Assembly: GCF_025370255.1 (NCBI RefSeq)
Contig: NZ_JAMTCD010000010.1
Location: 1 to 64,000, forward strand
Source of the DNA: Shewanella holmiensis
GTDB lineage: Bacteria > Pseudomonadota > Gammaproteobacteria > Enterobacterales > Shewanellaceae
DNA length: 64,000 nucleotides
Reading direction: 5' to 3'
Shown here: one piece after another, positions 55,279 to 63,694 of the stretch
Numbering within the stretch: position 1 is the stretch's first letter
Layout: every line of letters starts with the position of its first letter
Translations under genes and position numbers: made by a program
Notes under the pieces: model-generated
The model's database searches: none
The model's input: the letters and a program-made list of their open reading frames with translations, nothing else
Told to the model about the DNA's origin: nothing

Positions 55279-57462
55279 ATGGACGTATCATCATTATTAG
55301 ACGGCCTAAATGACAAGCAACGCGAAGCCGTAGGCGCACCTTTATCTAACATGTTGGTGTTAGCAGGCGCAGGCAGTGGTAAAACAAGGGTATTAACCCA
55401 TCGTATTGCTTGGCTGATGCAGGTTGAACAACAAAGTCCATACTCTATTCTGGCGGTGACTTTTACCAACAAAGCGGCAGCAGAAATGCGTGAGCGAGTT
55501 GAAAAAGTGGTTGGCAGTAACATGGGGCGTATGTGGATTGGCACATTCCATGGATTAGCGCACCGCATTTTACGCACCCATTTTCAAGATGCTAACTTAC
55601 CGCAAAGCTTCCAGATTATTGATTCTGACGATCAGCTTAGGCTATTAAAGCGTATTTTAAAAAGCCTCAATTTAGATGATAAACAATATCCACCAAGACA
55701 AGCGCAATCTTATATTAATGGTAAAAAAGACCAAGGGTTAAGGCCAAAACACATTGATGCTGGTGGCTTTCCTGTTGAGCAAAATTTGCTGAATATTTAT
55801 AAAATCTATCAAGAGTCATGTGATCGCGCAGGCTTAGTCGATTTTGCGGAAATTTTACTCAGGGCCCATGAGTTGTGGCTGAATAAACCGCATATTTTAG
55901 CCCATTATCAGGACCGTTTTCGCCATATTCTGGTCGACGAATTTCAAGATACTAACGCTATCCAATATGCGTGGATCCGTGTGCTGGCAGGTAACAGCGC
56001 TAATGTGATGATTGTTGGTGACGACGACCAATCTATTTATGGCTGGCGTGGGGCACAAATTGAAAACTTGCACCGTTTTTTAAAAGACTTCCCCGGTGCA
56101 GAAACCGTTCGTCTTGAGCAAAACTATCGCTCCACCGGCAATATTTTGAAAGCGTCTAACGATTTGATTGCCAATAACCCCGATAGACTAGGCAAAAAAC
56201 TGTGGACCGAAGATAAAGATGGCGAGCCTATTTCAGTTTACTGTGCTTTCAATGAAATGGATGAAGCTAAGTTTATCGTTGGTCGTATTAATGACTGGCA
56301 AGATAAAGGCGGCAGCTTAAGCGATTGCGCTATTTTATATCGCTCAAATGCTCAGTCACGGGTGTTAGAAGAAGCCTTATTGCACCGTGGGCTTGCGTAC
56401 CGAATTTATGGCGGCTTACGCTTTTTCGAGCGCCAAGAAATTAAAGATGCCATGGGCTATATGCGTCTTATCAATAATAAAGATGATGATGCCGCTTTTG
56501 AGCGGGTGGTGAATACGCCTACCCGAGGCATTGGCGATCGTACCCTAGAGATCATTCGATCGACCGCCAGGCAGCAGCAATTAACCCTATGGCAGGCTAG
56601 CCTGAGATTGTTAGAAGAAAAAGTGTTGGCAGGCCGCGCAGCCAATGCAGTACGTGGTTTTATGGACTTAGTGATCCATATGCGCACAGATACCGCTGAC
56701 ATGTTGCTATACCGCATGACAGATAGCGTAATCAATCAATCTGGTTTACGGGCAATGTATGAAGCCGAAAAAGGTGAGAAAGCCCAGGCGCGAATAGAAA
56801 ACTTAAACGAACTTGTCACGGCTGCTAAAAGTTTTGAAATGCCCGAAGAGCTTGAAGATATGGGGGAATTAAATGCCTTTTTATCCCATGCCGCTTTAGA
56901 AGCGGGCGAGGGCCAGGCTGACGCCTTTACCGATGCCGTGCAACTAATGACCTTGCATTCGGCCAAAGGGTTAGAGTTTCCTATGGTGTTTATGTCGGGA
57001 GTAGAAGAGGGGATATTTCCAAGCAAAATGGCATTAGATGAGGGCGATCGATTAGATGAAGAACGCCGCCTTTGTTATGTTGGTATGACGCGGGCAATGC
57101 AAAAACTGTACATCAGTTATGCCGAGTCTCGTCGTATTTACGGCCGTGAAGATTATGCGCGTCCCTCGAGATTTATTAACGAAATCCCTGAACAATACGT
57201 TGAACAAATTCGACTACGTGCCCAAGTGTCACCTTCAATCAGTCAGCGTTTTCCCGCTCGGGGTGCCAGCACTGCTTTTAGCCAATCATCGGCAAACACA
57301 ACCGGATTCAGTGTCGGCCAAAAGGTAAAACACTTTAAATTTGCTGAAGGTGTCGTGACTAACTTTGAAGGCACAGGTGAAAAAGCACGAGTACAGGTTA
57401 ATTTTCGTGATTTTGGCAGTAAATGGTTACTCGTTAGCCTAGCCAAGCTGGAAGCGTGTTAA
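55279..57462 (+). CDS. uvrD: DNA helicase II (UvrD)
   Basis: UvrD is a superfamily 1A 3'-5' helicase that unwinds DNA in nucleotide excision repair and mismatch repair. The 727-residue product has Walker A A-G-A-G-S-G-K-T near residues 29-36, the DEFQ-type Walker B D-E-F-Q-D-T near 220, and the motif G-D-D-D-Q-S-I-Y-G-W-R-G. A C-terminal Tudor-like segment (V-K-H-x-K-F-A-E-G) is present. The strong GGGAGGA ribosome site sets the start. It is followed 16 bp later by ubiA, suggesting co-transcription. Confidence 0.98.
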   Translation: MDVSSLLDGLNDKQREAVGAPLSNMLVLAGAGSGKTRVLTHRIAWLMQVEQQSPYSILAVTFTNKAAAEMRERVEKVVGSNMGRMWIGTFHGLAHRILRTHFQDANLPQSFQIIDSDDQLRLLKRILKSLNLDDKQYPPRQAQSYINGKKDQGLRPKHIDAGGFPVEQNLLNIYKIYQESCDRAGLVDFAEILLRAHELWLNKPHILAHYQDRFRHILVDEFQDTNAIQYAWIRVLAGNSANVMIVGDDDQSIYGWRGAQIENLHRFLKDFPGAETVRLEQNYRSTGNILKASNDLIANNPDRLGKKLWTEDKDGEPISVYCAFNEMDEAKFIVGRINDWQDKGGSLSDCAILYRSNAQSRVLEEALLHRGLAYRIYGGLRFFERQEIKDAMGYMRLINNKDDDAAFERVVNTPTRGIGDRTLEIIRSTARQQQLTLWQASLRLLEEKVLAGRAANAVRGFMDLVIHMRTDTADMLLYRMTDSVINQSGLRAMYEAEKGEKAQARIENLNELVTAAKSFEMPEELEDMGELNAFLSHAALEAGEGQADAFTDAVQLMTLHSAKGLEFPMVFMSGVEEGIFPSKMALDEGDRLDEERRLCYVGMTRAMQKLYISYAESRRIYGREDYARPSRFINEIPEQYVEQIRLRAQVSPSISQRFPARGASTAFSQSSANTTGFSVGQKVKHFKFAEGVVTNFEGTGEKARVQVNFRDFGSKWLLVSLAKLEAC

Positions 57463-57478
57463 GTAAGAGGATATTAGG

Positions 57479-58333
57479 GTGAAACAAAAACTGCATGCTT
57501 ATGCCCGCTTAATGCGTATCGATCGGCCTATCGGGACTTTATTACTGTTGTGGCCATGTTTGATGGCATTGCTCCTTGCTGCAAAGGGAATGCCCGATAC
57601 CAAGGTAATGCTCATATTTGTTGTGGGCGTGGTGATCATGCGCGCTTGCGGTTGCATCATTAATGATTTTGCCGATCGTAAGCTAGACGCCCATGTCGAG
57701 CGCACCCAAAATAGGCCATTGGTTTCAGGTGAAATAACGGTAAAAGAAGCCTTAACTCTGTTTATTATACTAGGCCTAGTGGCGTTTTCATTGGTGCTGC
57801 TGTTAAATACCTTAGTGGTGCAGCTTTCAGTTGTCGGCATTGTTTTGACTGTGATGTACCCGTTTATGAAACGGATCACTAATATGCCACAGATGTTTTT
57901 AGGCATTGTATGGAGCTGGTCTATTCCAATGGCTTATGCCGCACAGTTAGGTAGCGTTCCGGTTGAAGCTTGGTGGTTGTTTGCCGCCAATTGGTGCTGG
58001 ACAGTGGCTTACGACACCATGTATGCCATGGTTGATAGGGATGATGATGTAAAAGTGGGTATTAAATCTACCGCCATATTATTTGGTCGCTATGATAGAC
58101 AGTGGATTGGCTTGTTTCAGTTAGCTGCGCTTGGGTGTTTTATTATGGCAGGCTTATATGCCGATCGTGGCTTGGTATATGGTTTGGGTATTGTTACCTT
58201 CATTGGCTTTAGCTCTTATCAGCAATGGTTAATTTATGGCCGTGAACGCGCCCCATGCTTTAAAGCATTTTTAAATAATAACTGGGCCGGTTTTGTGTTG
58301 TTTGCCGCCTTAAGTGCTGATTACTTTGTGTAG
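57479..58333 (+). CDS. ubiA: 4-hydroxybenzoate octaprenyltransferase
   Basis: UbiA attaches the polyprenyl tail to 4-hydroxybenzoate in ubiquinone synthesis, in the inner membrane. The 284 residues have about eight to nine hydrophobic helices and the two aspartate-rich motifs N-D-F-A-D-R-K-L-D and D-R-D-D-D-V-K, which bind the magnesium-prenyl diphosphate. It shares the ubiquinone pathway with ubiE, ubiJ and ubiB elsewhere in the window but is 47 kb away. Located 16 bp after uvrD, ending in a terminator. Confidence 0.97.
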   Translation: MKQKLHAYARLMRIDRPIGTLLLLWPCLMALLLAAKGMPDTKVMLIFVVGVVIMRACGCIINDFADRKLDAHVERTQNRPLVSGEITVKEALTLFIILGLVAFSLVLLLNTLVVQLSVVGIVLTVMYPFMKRITNMPQMFLGIVWSWSIPMAYAAQLGSVPVEAWWLFAANWCWTVAYDTMYAMVDRDDDVKVGIKSTAILFGRYDRQWIGLFQLAALGCFIMAGLYADRGLVYGLGIVTFIGFSSYQQWLIYGRERAPCFKAFLNNNWAGFVLFAALSADYFV

Positions 58334-58355
58334 AATTTTCAGATGCTATTGATTT

Positions 58356-58382
58356 AAAAGCCGCTTAATTGCGGCTTTTTGC
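58356..58382 (+). terminator. ubiA terminator
   Basis: The stem AAAAGCCGC/GCGGCTTTTT lies about 25 bp after ubiA. Confidence 0.85.
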
Positions 58383-58579
58383 TATTTGTTATCTAGCCAA
58401 TACATTTACTGACAAATTCTTAGTTGTTAATCATTTGTGTATCTTTATGCTGGTTTGGCTTTGGTTGAGTTTTATTCTGGCTCACTAATGCGCCAAATCT
58501 AGCTTAATTTTCCGAGTTTATTATCACAAACTGAGGTGAGTTAACTTAACCAAATATTTTAATCAACAAGGATTGTTTG

Positions 58580-59629
58580 ATGCGTGTAAAAGTCAAATTT
58601 CGTTTATTGTTTTTAAGTTTGTCACTGATTTGCTTTTGGTTGGGAGTCCATTTTACGCCAGATACGTTGAGTTCAGCTGATGACAAATGGTTACTTGGCG
58701 GGATTTCGGCAGTGTATTTTTTACTGCTGCCAATCGGCTACTGGTACTGCATTATCAAAATCGGCCAGCAAAAATTGTGGAAGCTGATTATGATTTTCAG
58801 TTTAAGCAGTTTAGTGGCCAGATTAAGTTATCCCGCCGAACTGAGTCATTATTTTGAGTTTGTTATGTGGTTACGTTACCCCATAATCGCGGTGCTGTTA
58901 CTTATCGAGCTGTATTTGATCGTTAGTGTTATTCGTGGCCTGCTTAATGCACGTAAGCTAAAAGGGGATCCACGTGTCGGTGCGGTCGAAACCTATAATG
59001 AGGATGCCGAAAAAACCTTAACCATGGCATTGATTTTGGCTAGTGAAGCGACCAATTGGTATTATTCTATACCCTGGTTTTCGCGCCAGCATCCGTCAAC
59101 CACAGCGCATATTACTCTGTTAAGCGCCCGTCGTTGGCACGTTTGGCTAATGGTGATTGGCTGTGTTTCGGCATCAATTATCAGTTATATATTATTGCAA
59201 TCATGGAGCGAGATCGTCGCCATTATTGTCGCCTCATTCATCTCTTATACCTTAATGGCAATTGTCGCCAATCATCGTATATCGCGTCATTACTCGCTAT
59301 ATTTTCTGCGTAATAAATTAGTCATCAATAATGGCTTATGGGGTTTTATGGTGATTGATAGCTGTGATATTTCACAAGTGAGTTGCATAGGGTTTACTAT
59401 TGAAAATAAAGACGATGACAGCACGCTTTTCATCGGTCGCGGGCAGAGTAATATCGCTTTGGAGTTAAATAAACCGGTTATTTACCACGGCGGAATGGGG
59501 CAGTTACCTGAGCCGATGAGGATTATTCATTTGAGTGTTGATAATCCACAAGATGTGATTGCAGCAATTGAAGCTAGCAGAGCAGGAATGGCCTGTGGCC
59601 TCGATGAACATAGAGCTTTGCCATCGTAA
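58580..59629 (+). CDS. Membrane protein of unknown function
   Basis: A 349-residue protein. Three N-terminal hydrophobic helices and one more (about 8-120) precede a polar stretch, and two further helices follow (about 195-235). A soluble C-terminal domain (about 240-349) could be PH-like. The ATG at 58580 has AAGGA 7 bp upstream. No motif identifies a family. It precedes the accessory region and is not coupled to any neighbour. Confidence 0.6.
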   Translation: MRVKVKFRLLFLSLSLICFWLGVHFTPDTLSSADDKWLLGGISAVYFLLLPIGYWYCIIKIGQQKLWKLIMIFSLSSLVARLSYPAELSHYFEFVMWLRYPIIAVLLLIELYLIVSVIRGLLNARKLKGDPRVGAVETYNEDAEKTLTMALILASEATNWYYSIPWFSRQHPSTTAHITLLSARRWHVWLMVIGCVSASIISYILLQSWSEIVAIIVASFISYTLMAIVANHRISRHYSLYFLRNKLVINNGLWGFMVIDSCDISQVSCIGFTIENKDDDSTLFIGRGQSNIALELNKPVIYHGGMGQLPEPMRIIHLSVDNPQDVIAAIEASRAGMACGLDEHRALPS

Positions 59630-60283
59630 AGAATGTGTCATGTTGTTTATCTTTATAGTTTCAGTATGGCATTTACTCACCGACACGCAGCAAGTACGTC
59701 CTTGTAGCTCAGCCGACCCATCCATGGGTCGGATGGTCGGCTCGCAAATCACCATAATGAATCTTTCGATTATTTACTTAATCGGCAAGTTTTAAAGAGT
59801 GAGTGACATAAGGTTATTTTAAAAATGCTAACTTGTTTTTGCCCCAAAGCTTGTTAGCAGGGAGTAGCTGAAGAAAAAACTTGCAATCTCATTGCCCTAC
59901 AAATTCTAATCTATGTTCTGCTTTTAAATATTCACTATGCTACAGAGCGTTAGTAAGGTAGTTTAAATCGCTTGGTTTTGAGTGTTTTTAAGTCGATATT
60001 TGTGTACGCTATTTTGAATATATAAATACACTCTAAATCAATCTCTTAACATTTCTGTTTGTAGGTAATAGGTTTTAAACTCACACGCACGTTTTCCCTA
60101 ATAGTGTATTTAATCGAAAGCTGATAAGTTCTATAGAATACAGCTAGTTAAAGGTGCCTTTTTTTATTGGTCTAATGAGATAAACGTACATAAGCACAAT
60201 GCAAGTAATAAAACGAGTAAAAATTATCATCGTGCGATAAATCCAACAGGAAGAAATTAGAGAAAAATAATGGCGAAAATGAT
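59630..60283. other. Junction of core and accessory DNA
   Basis: About 650 bp without a convincing gene. It holds a pair of competing hairpins (59711-59742) and an inverted repeat TGCTAAC/GTTAGCA (59826-59859) whose right arm matches six bases of the attC core found at 63110. GC content rises sharply at the next gene. The left end of the integrated cluster probably lies here, but no proper attC or attI was proven. Confidence 0.5.
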
Positions 60284-61297
60284 ATGTCAGATGTGAACTA
60301 CCAAAAACAAGCGCAGGACTATTACAGCAAAGCTCCCCTTATCATCCTGGGTAGTGGTGCCTCGGCTGCCCATGGAATGTCTGGCATGGGGGCGCTTGCG
60401 AAACACCTGACCGCAAAGACCGACATTTCAGGACTATCCGCTGGCGAAATAGAGGCTTGGAAGAAATTCTGCGAGGTCTTGGACTCTGGCATTGATCTGG
60501 AGTCGGCGCTGCATCAGGTGGCAGTTACAGAAGAGCTAAATTCCAGAATCATCAAAGCAACCTGGTCGCTCATCAACGCTGAAGACATTCACATTTTCAA
60601 TGAAAGCCTTCAAAACCAGGCGATGTTTCCGCTTAGCCGACTGCTGCACCACATGTTCAAAAGCAGCCTTAGCAAATTAAATATCGTTACCACAAATTAC
60701 GACAGACTTGCAGAATACGCCTGTGATCAGGAGCGAATTCACCATTACACGGGCTTCACGCACGGTTTTTTCCGACAACTGGCTGTACCGAATGAAATAA
60801 ATTCTGCCCGAAGAGTCAATATCTGGAAGGTTCACGGCTCGCTGGATTGGTTTAAATCGCCGCTCGAAGACATTGTGGCTCTTTCAAATATTCAAGGCAT
60901 CCCTGCCAGTTACAAGCCGGAAATCGTGACTCCGGGTACTCAGAAATATCAAACGACGCATTTAGAGCCATACCGCTCAATCATCAACAATGCTGACCAG
61001 GCCATTACTGCGGCAAACTCTTACCTGTGCATTGGATACGGCTTCAATGACGAGCACATTCAGCCGAAACTCATGGCGCGATGTCAGCGTCAGAATACCC
61101 CGATCACGATTATTACCTATGCGCTTTCAGTGGCGGCCAGGAAGTTAATTACTGACGGCAAGGCGCAAAATTACTTGGCAATAGAACGGGGAGCAACAGA
61201 CGAACAGTCCATCGTCTACTCCTCTTTGGATAAGACTCCAGTGACTGTCGAAAAGAATTTATGGAGCCTTGAAGGTTACCTGTCACTCATCATTTAG
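60284..61297 (+). CDS. SIR2-domain protein of a SIR2-HerA defence system
   Basis: A 337-residue SIR2-like protein. The NAD-binding loop G-S-G-A-S is at 23-27, the T-T-N-Y-D motif with the catalytic-type asparagine at 136-140, and V-H-G-S with the general-base histidine at 183-186, so the NADase site looks intact. In SIR2-HerA systems this protein works as the NAD+-depleting effector, in a large complex with the HerA ATPase, and causes abortive infection. The start (M-S-D-V-N-Y) has only a weak ribosome site. HerA follows after 9 bp. Codon use is clearly richer in G and C than the surrounding core genes, implying transfer. Confidence 0.88.
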   Translation: MSDVNYQKQAQDYYSKAPLIILGSGASAAHGMSGMGALAKHLTAKTDISGLSAGEIEAWKKFCEVLDSGIDLESALHQVAVTEELNSRIIKATWSLINAEDIHIFNESLQNQAMFPLSRLLHHMFKSSLSKLNIVTTNYDRLAEYACDQERIHHYTGFTHGFFRQLAVPNEINSARRVNIWKVHGSLDWFKSPLEDIVALSNIQGIPASYKPEIVTPGTQKYQTTHLEPYRSIINNADQAITAANSYLCIGYGFNDEHIQPKLMARCQRQNTPITIITYALSVAARKLITDGKAQNYLAIERGATDEQSIVYSSLDKTPVTVEKNLWSLEGYLSLII

Positions 61298-61306
61298 GAA
61301 GAAGAT

Positions 61307-63034
61307 ATGCCGATATTTAATTTTAGGGATGAAGACGCGCTTGGAAAGGTGGCCTCCGTCGATACGACAAATGTTATTGTGGATGTAGAAAATATCGACC
61401 AACTCAAAAGGTTGCAAGTTAACCATCTGGCCGTGCTCCAAAGCAGCAGGCCAGGACAGCATCTCATCGGGCTCATTACCCAGGTGACCCGTAAGCGTGG
61501 TATCGAAGACATTGACGATGATGGCATCGGCGAGAAAACCTCAGAACTGAACTTGTGTAAAATCGCCCTGATTGGCACGATGCTGGATCGTGATGGAGAT
61601 AGAGAAAATGTATTTCGCCGCACTTTGGAAAGCGTTCCAGAAATTGATGCGAATTGCTTTTCGTTAGATGGCGAAAACCTTACCAGCTTTATGCGTACGC
61701 TCTCAAGTGTCTCAGCAGATGGCAATGCCCTGACACTTGGCAAATACACGCTGGACGAACACGCTGTTGCCTATCTCAACGGTAATAAATTTTTCCAGCG
61801 CCACGCCTTCATCGGCGGCAGCACCGGGTCAGGTAAGTCCTGGACGACAGCCAAGATTATTGAGCAGATGGCAGGGCTATCTACGGCTAACGGCATTGTT
61901 TTTGATCTTCATGGTGAATACTCACCACTGGTAGGCTCAGGAATTCAACACTTCAAGGTGGCCGGTCCTGCAGATGTTGAGGCTAAACGCACCATTGATG
62001 ACGGTGTGCTTTATCTACCTTACTGGCTACTTTCGTATGAAGCACTCGTGTCCATGTTCGTTGATCGGAGCGACCAAAATGCGCCCAACCAGGCCATGAT
62101 CATGGCGCGTGAGATCAACTTGGCTAAACAAAAGTACCTGGAAGATGGCGACAAGACAGATGTGCTGAAGCACTTTACCGTCGACAGCCCAGTCCCCTTC
62201 TGCCTAGATTTTCTCATGGGCAGGTTGAATGACATCAACGTCGAGATGGTTCCCGGCGCTCGTGGTGAAAAGCAAGGCGATTTCAACGGTAAGCTTTCCC
62301 GCATGATCTCCCGCCTTGAGAACAAAATTTCTGATCGGCGCCTTGGCTTTATGTTCCATGGCGGCGTGGACGTTCTGGATTTCTCTTGGCTTGAGAAGTT
62401 CATCACCGCCGTGCTCGGCAGCTCTGGGGAGAATGGCAAAGCTGGTATCAAAATCATCAATTTTTCCGAAGTACCATCAGACGTTCTTCCTCTGATCGTT
62501 TCCCTTGTTGCGCGGGTTACCTTTTCCGTCCAACAGTGGACACCATCCGAGCTGCGCCATCCGATAGCGCTTCTGTGTGACGAAGCGCATCTCTACATGC
62601 CCCAACGAAACATGGCGGAGTCCGTCGACGATATCTCCCTAGATATTTTCGAGCGTATCGCCAAGGAAGGACGCAAGTACGGTGTCAGCCTTGTAGTTAT
62701 AAGCCAGCGCCCATCCGAAGTGAATAAGACGATGCTCAGCCAATGTAGTAACTTCGTTTCCATGAGGCTGACCAACGCCGAGGATCAGGGCGTTATTAAG
62801 AGGCTACTTCCCGATAGCCTTGGCGGATTCAGCGACATCCTGCCGACCCTTGATACAGGCGAAGCTTTGGTTGTTGGGGATGCGAGCTTACTGCCAAGCA
62901 GAATTAGGATCGATGAACCCAAAAACAAGCCGAATAGCGGGACGGTGAATTTCTGGGATGAATGGCAGAAACCAGTCAAGGATAAGCGTTTGTCAATTGC
63001 CGTTGATAACTGGCGTAAGCAGAATATTCAATAA
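61307..63034 (+). CDS. herA: HerA-type ATPase of the SIR2-HerA defence system
   Basis: A 575-residue ATPase of the HerA/FtsK superfamily. An N-terminal beta-rich HAS-barrel-like region (about 1-150) precedes the RecA-like core. Walker A is G-S-T-G-S-G-K-S (171-178) and Walker B is L-L-C-D-E-A-H (D425, E426). An internal helical insertion (about 250-330) contains N-D-I-N-V-E-M-V. HerA hexamers usually pair with a nuclease such as NurA; here the partner is the SIR2 protein 9 bp upstream. A strong AGGAAG site precedes the start. The stop is followed directly by an attC-like site. It is high in GC like its partner. Confidence 0.92.
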   Translation: MPIFNFRDEDALGKVASVDTTNVIVDVENIDQLKRLQVNHLAVLQSSRPGQHLIGLITQVTRKRGIEDIDDDGIGEKTSELNLCKIALIGTMLDRDGDRENVFRRTLESVPEIDANCFSLDGENLTSFMRTLSSVSADGNALTLGKYTLDEHAVAYLNGNKFFQRHAFIGGSTGSGKSWTTAKIIEQMAGLSTANGIVFDLHGEYSPLVGSGIQHFKVAGPADVEAKRTIDDGVLYLPYWLLSYEALVSMFVDRSDQNAPNQAMIMAREINLAKQKYLEDGDKTDVLKHFTVDSPVPFCLDFLMGRLNDINVEMVPGARGEKQGDFNGKLSRMISRLENKISDRRLGFMFHGGVDVLDFSWLEKFITAVLGSSGENGKAGIKIINFSEVPSDVLPLIVSLVARVTFSVQQWTPSELRHPIALLCDEAHLYMPQRNMAESVDDISLDIFERIAKEGRKYGVSLVVISQRPSEVNKTMLSQCSNFVSMRLTNAEDQGVIKRLLPDSLGGFSDILPTLDTGEALVVGDASLLPSRIRIDEPKNKPNSGTVNFWDEWQKPVKDKRLSIAVDNWRKQNIQ

Positions 63035-63057
63035 TAGTCGGTTGTAATCATATTTCG

Positions 63058-63116
63058 CTCTAATAAATCGCTCCAGCGGACGCGCTAAAGTGCGCCGCTG
63101 AAGTCAAACGTTAGCT
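63058..63116. other. Integron attC site 1
   Basis: R'' CTCTAAT and R' GTTAGCT flank an inner pair L'' CTCCAGCGG (63071-63079) and L' CCGCTGAAG (63095-63103) that pair at eight of nine positions. An extra A (63080) remains unpaired on the 5' arm, and CGCGC pairs with GTGCG around a TAAA loop. Arm lengths, spacers (AAATCG and TCAAAC), an extrahelical base and the 59-nt size fit a classic attC, similar to that of aadA cassettes. It begins 24 bp after herA. Confidence 0.75.
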
Positions 63117-63157
63117 TAATGCTGTGTTTTATATCAGCTTCAAATAGTGGGTATTAA

Positions 63158-63622
63158 TTGAATAAAATAATTTATGCCGTCCGCAGTGTGAGTTTGGATA
63201 AAATTAAGATTGGAGAATCGAATCTCCACTCGTTATTTAACCGAATTATATCTCATCAAACTGGCTCAGCTGATGAACTTGAGCTTGTTGGCGTGCATTT
63301 TGGTAAGTTTACAACGGATAAAAATATCCACCCACTTCTTCGATCAAGCCATTCACACTTAGAGTGGTTTGACAGTACAGAAGAGGTTAGACTTTTTATT
63401 AAGCAGTACTTTTTAGTTTTCCCTAAACCCTTGTCGTTACTAAATGATATTAGTTGGTCTATGCGTGAAACGATTTCACCAGAAACTATTGCTATAGATA
63501 AATATGTCAAAGGCCAAATAAAAAATGATGAGTTAGAAATTTGGTTAAAAGATTTTGATATGCTTCAATTTCTCAAGGATTCATTGTGTAATAATGTGCA
63601 AAATGAAAGCAATCAAATTTAA
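63158..63622 (+). CDS. Small T5orf172/GIY-YIG-like protein in a cassette
   Basis: A 154-residue protein that starts at a TTG: N-K-I-I-Y-A-V-R then D-K-I-K-I-G-E-S ... L-F-N-R-I-I-S-H-Q-T-G. This I-Y/K-I-G-x-S/R/Q-T-G spacing is the N-terminal GIY-YIG signature of T5orf172 (MUG113-like) proteins, found in phages, restriction systems and integron cassettes. A weak ribosome site precedes the TTG, and no ATG is in frame near it. It is AT-rich, unlike SIR2-HerA, so the two came from different sources. It lies between two attC-like sites. A nuclease or defence-related role is possible but not proven. Confidence 0.7.
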   Translation: MNKIIYAVRSVSLDKIKIGESNLHSLFNRIISHQTGSADELELVGVHFGKFTTDKNIHPLLRSSHSHLEWFDSTEEVRLFIKQYFLVFPKPLSLLNDISWSMRETISPETIAIDKYVKGQIKNDELEIWLKDFDMLQFLKDSLCNNVQNESNQI

Positions 63623-63694
63623 TCGCCAGCAAAAAGCACTGGCTGTGACGTCAACCCGCTGCGCGGCTTTCCTTGCTAAATTTGGGCGTTAACC
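63617..63694. other. Integron attC-like site 2
   Basis: The site starts 6 bp before the end of the preceding gene. TTAATCGCC pairs with GGCGTTAA apart from one bulged T. L'' AGCAAAAAGC pairs with L' GCTTTCCTTGCT with two extrahelical C, around a 28-nt variable loop. R' is GTTAACC. Total size 78 nt and orientation match site 1; the distance from site 1 gives a 578-bp cassette. Confidence 0.6.

Noticed and set aside
59705-59760. GTAGCTCAG-like sequence suggesting a tRNA
   Set aside because: The rest cannot be folded into a cloverleaf, and no T-arm GTTCGAATC motif follows at the right place.
59826-59859. TGCTAAC/GTTAGCA inverted repeat as a full attC site
   Set aside because: The R-box distance of 34 nt is too short and there are no inner L boxes; kept only as a possible left core.
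59941-59960. GCGTTAGTA as another attC core
   Set aside because: No matching inner arms upstream; pairing with TTCTAAT is weak.
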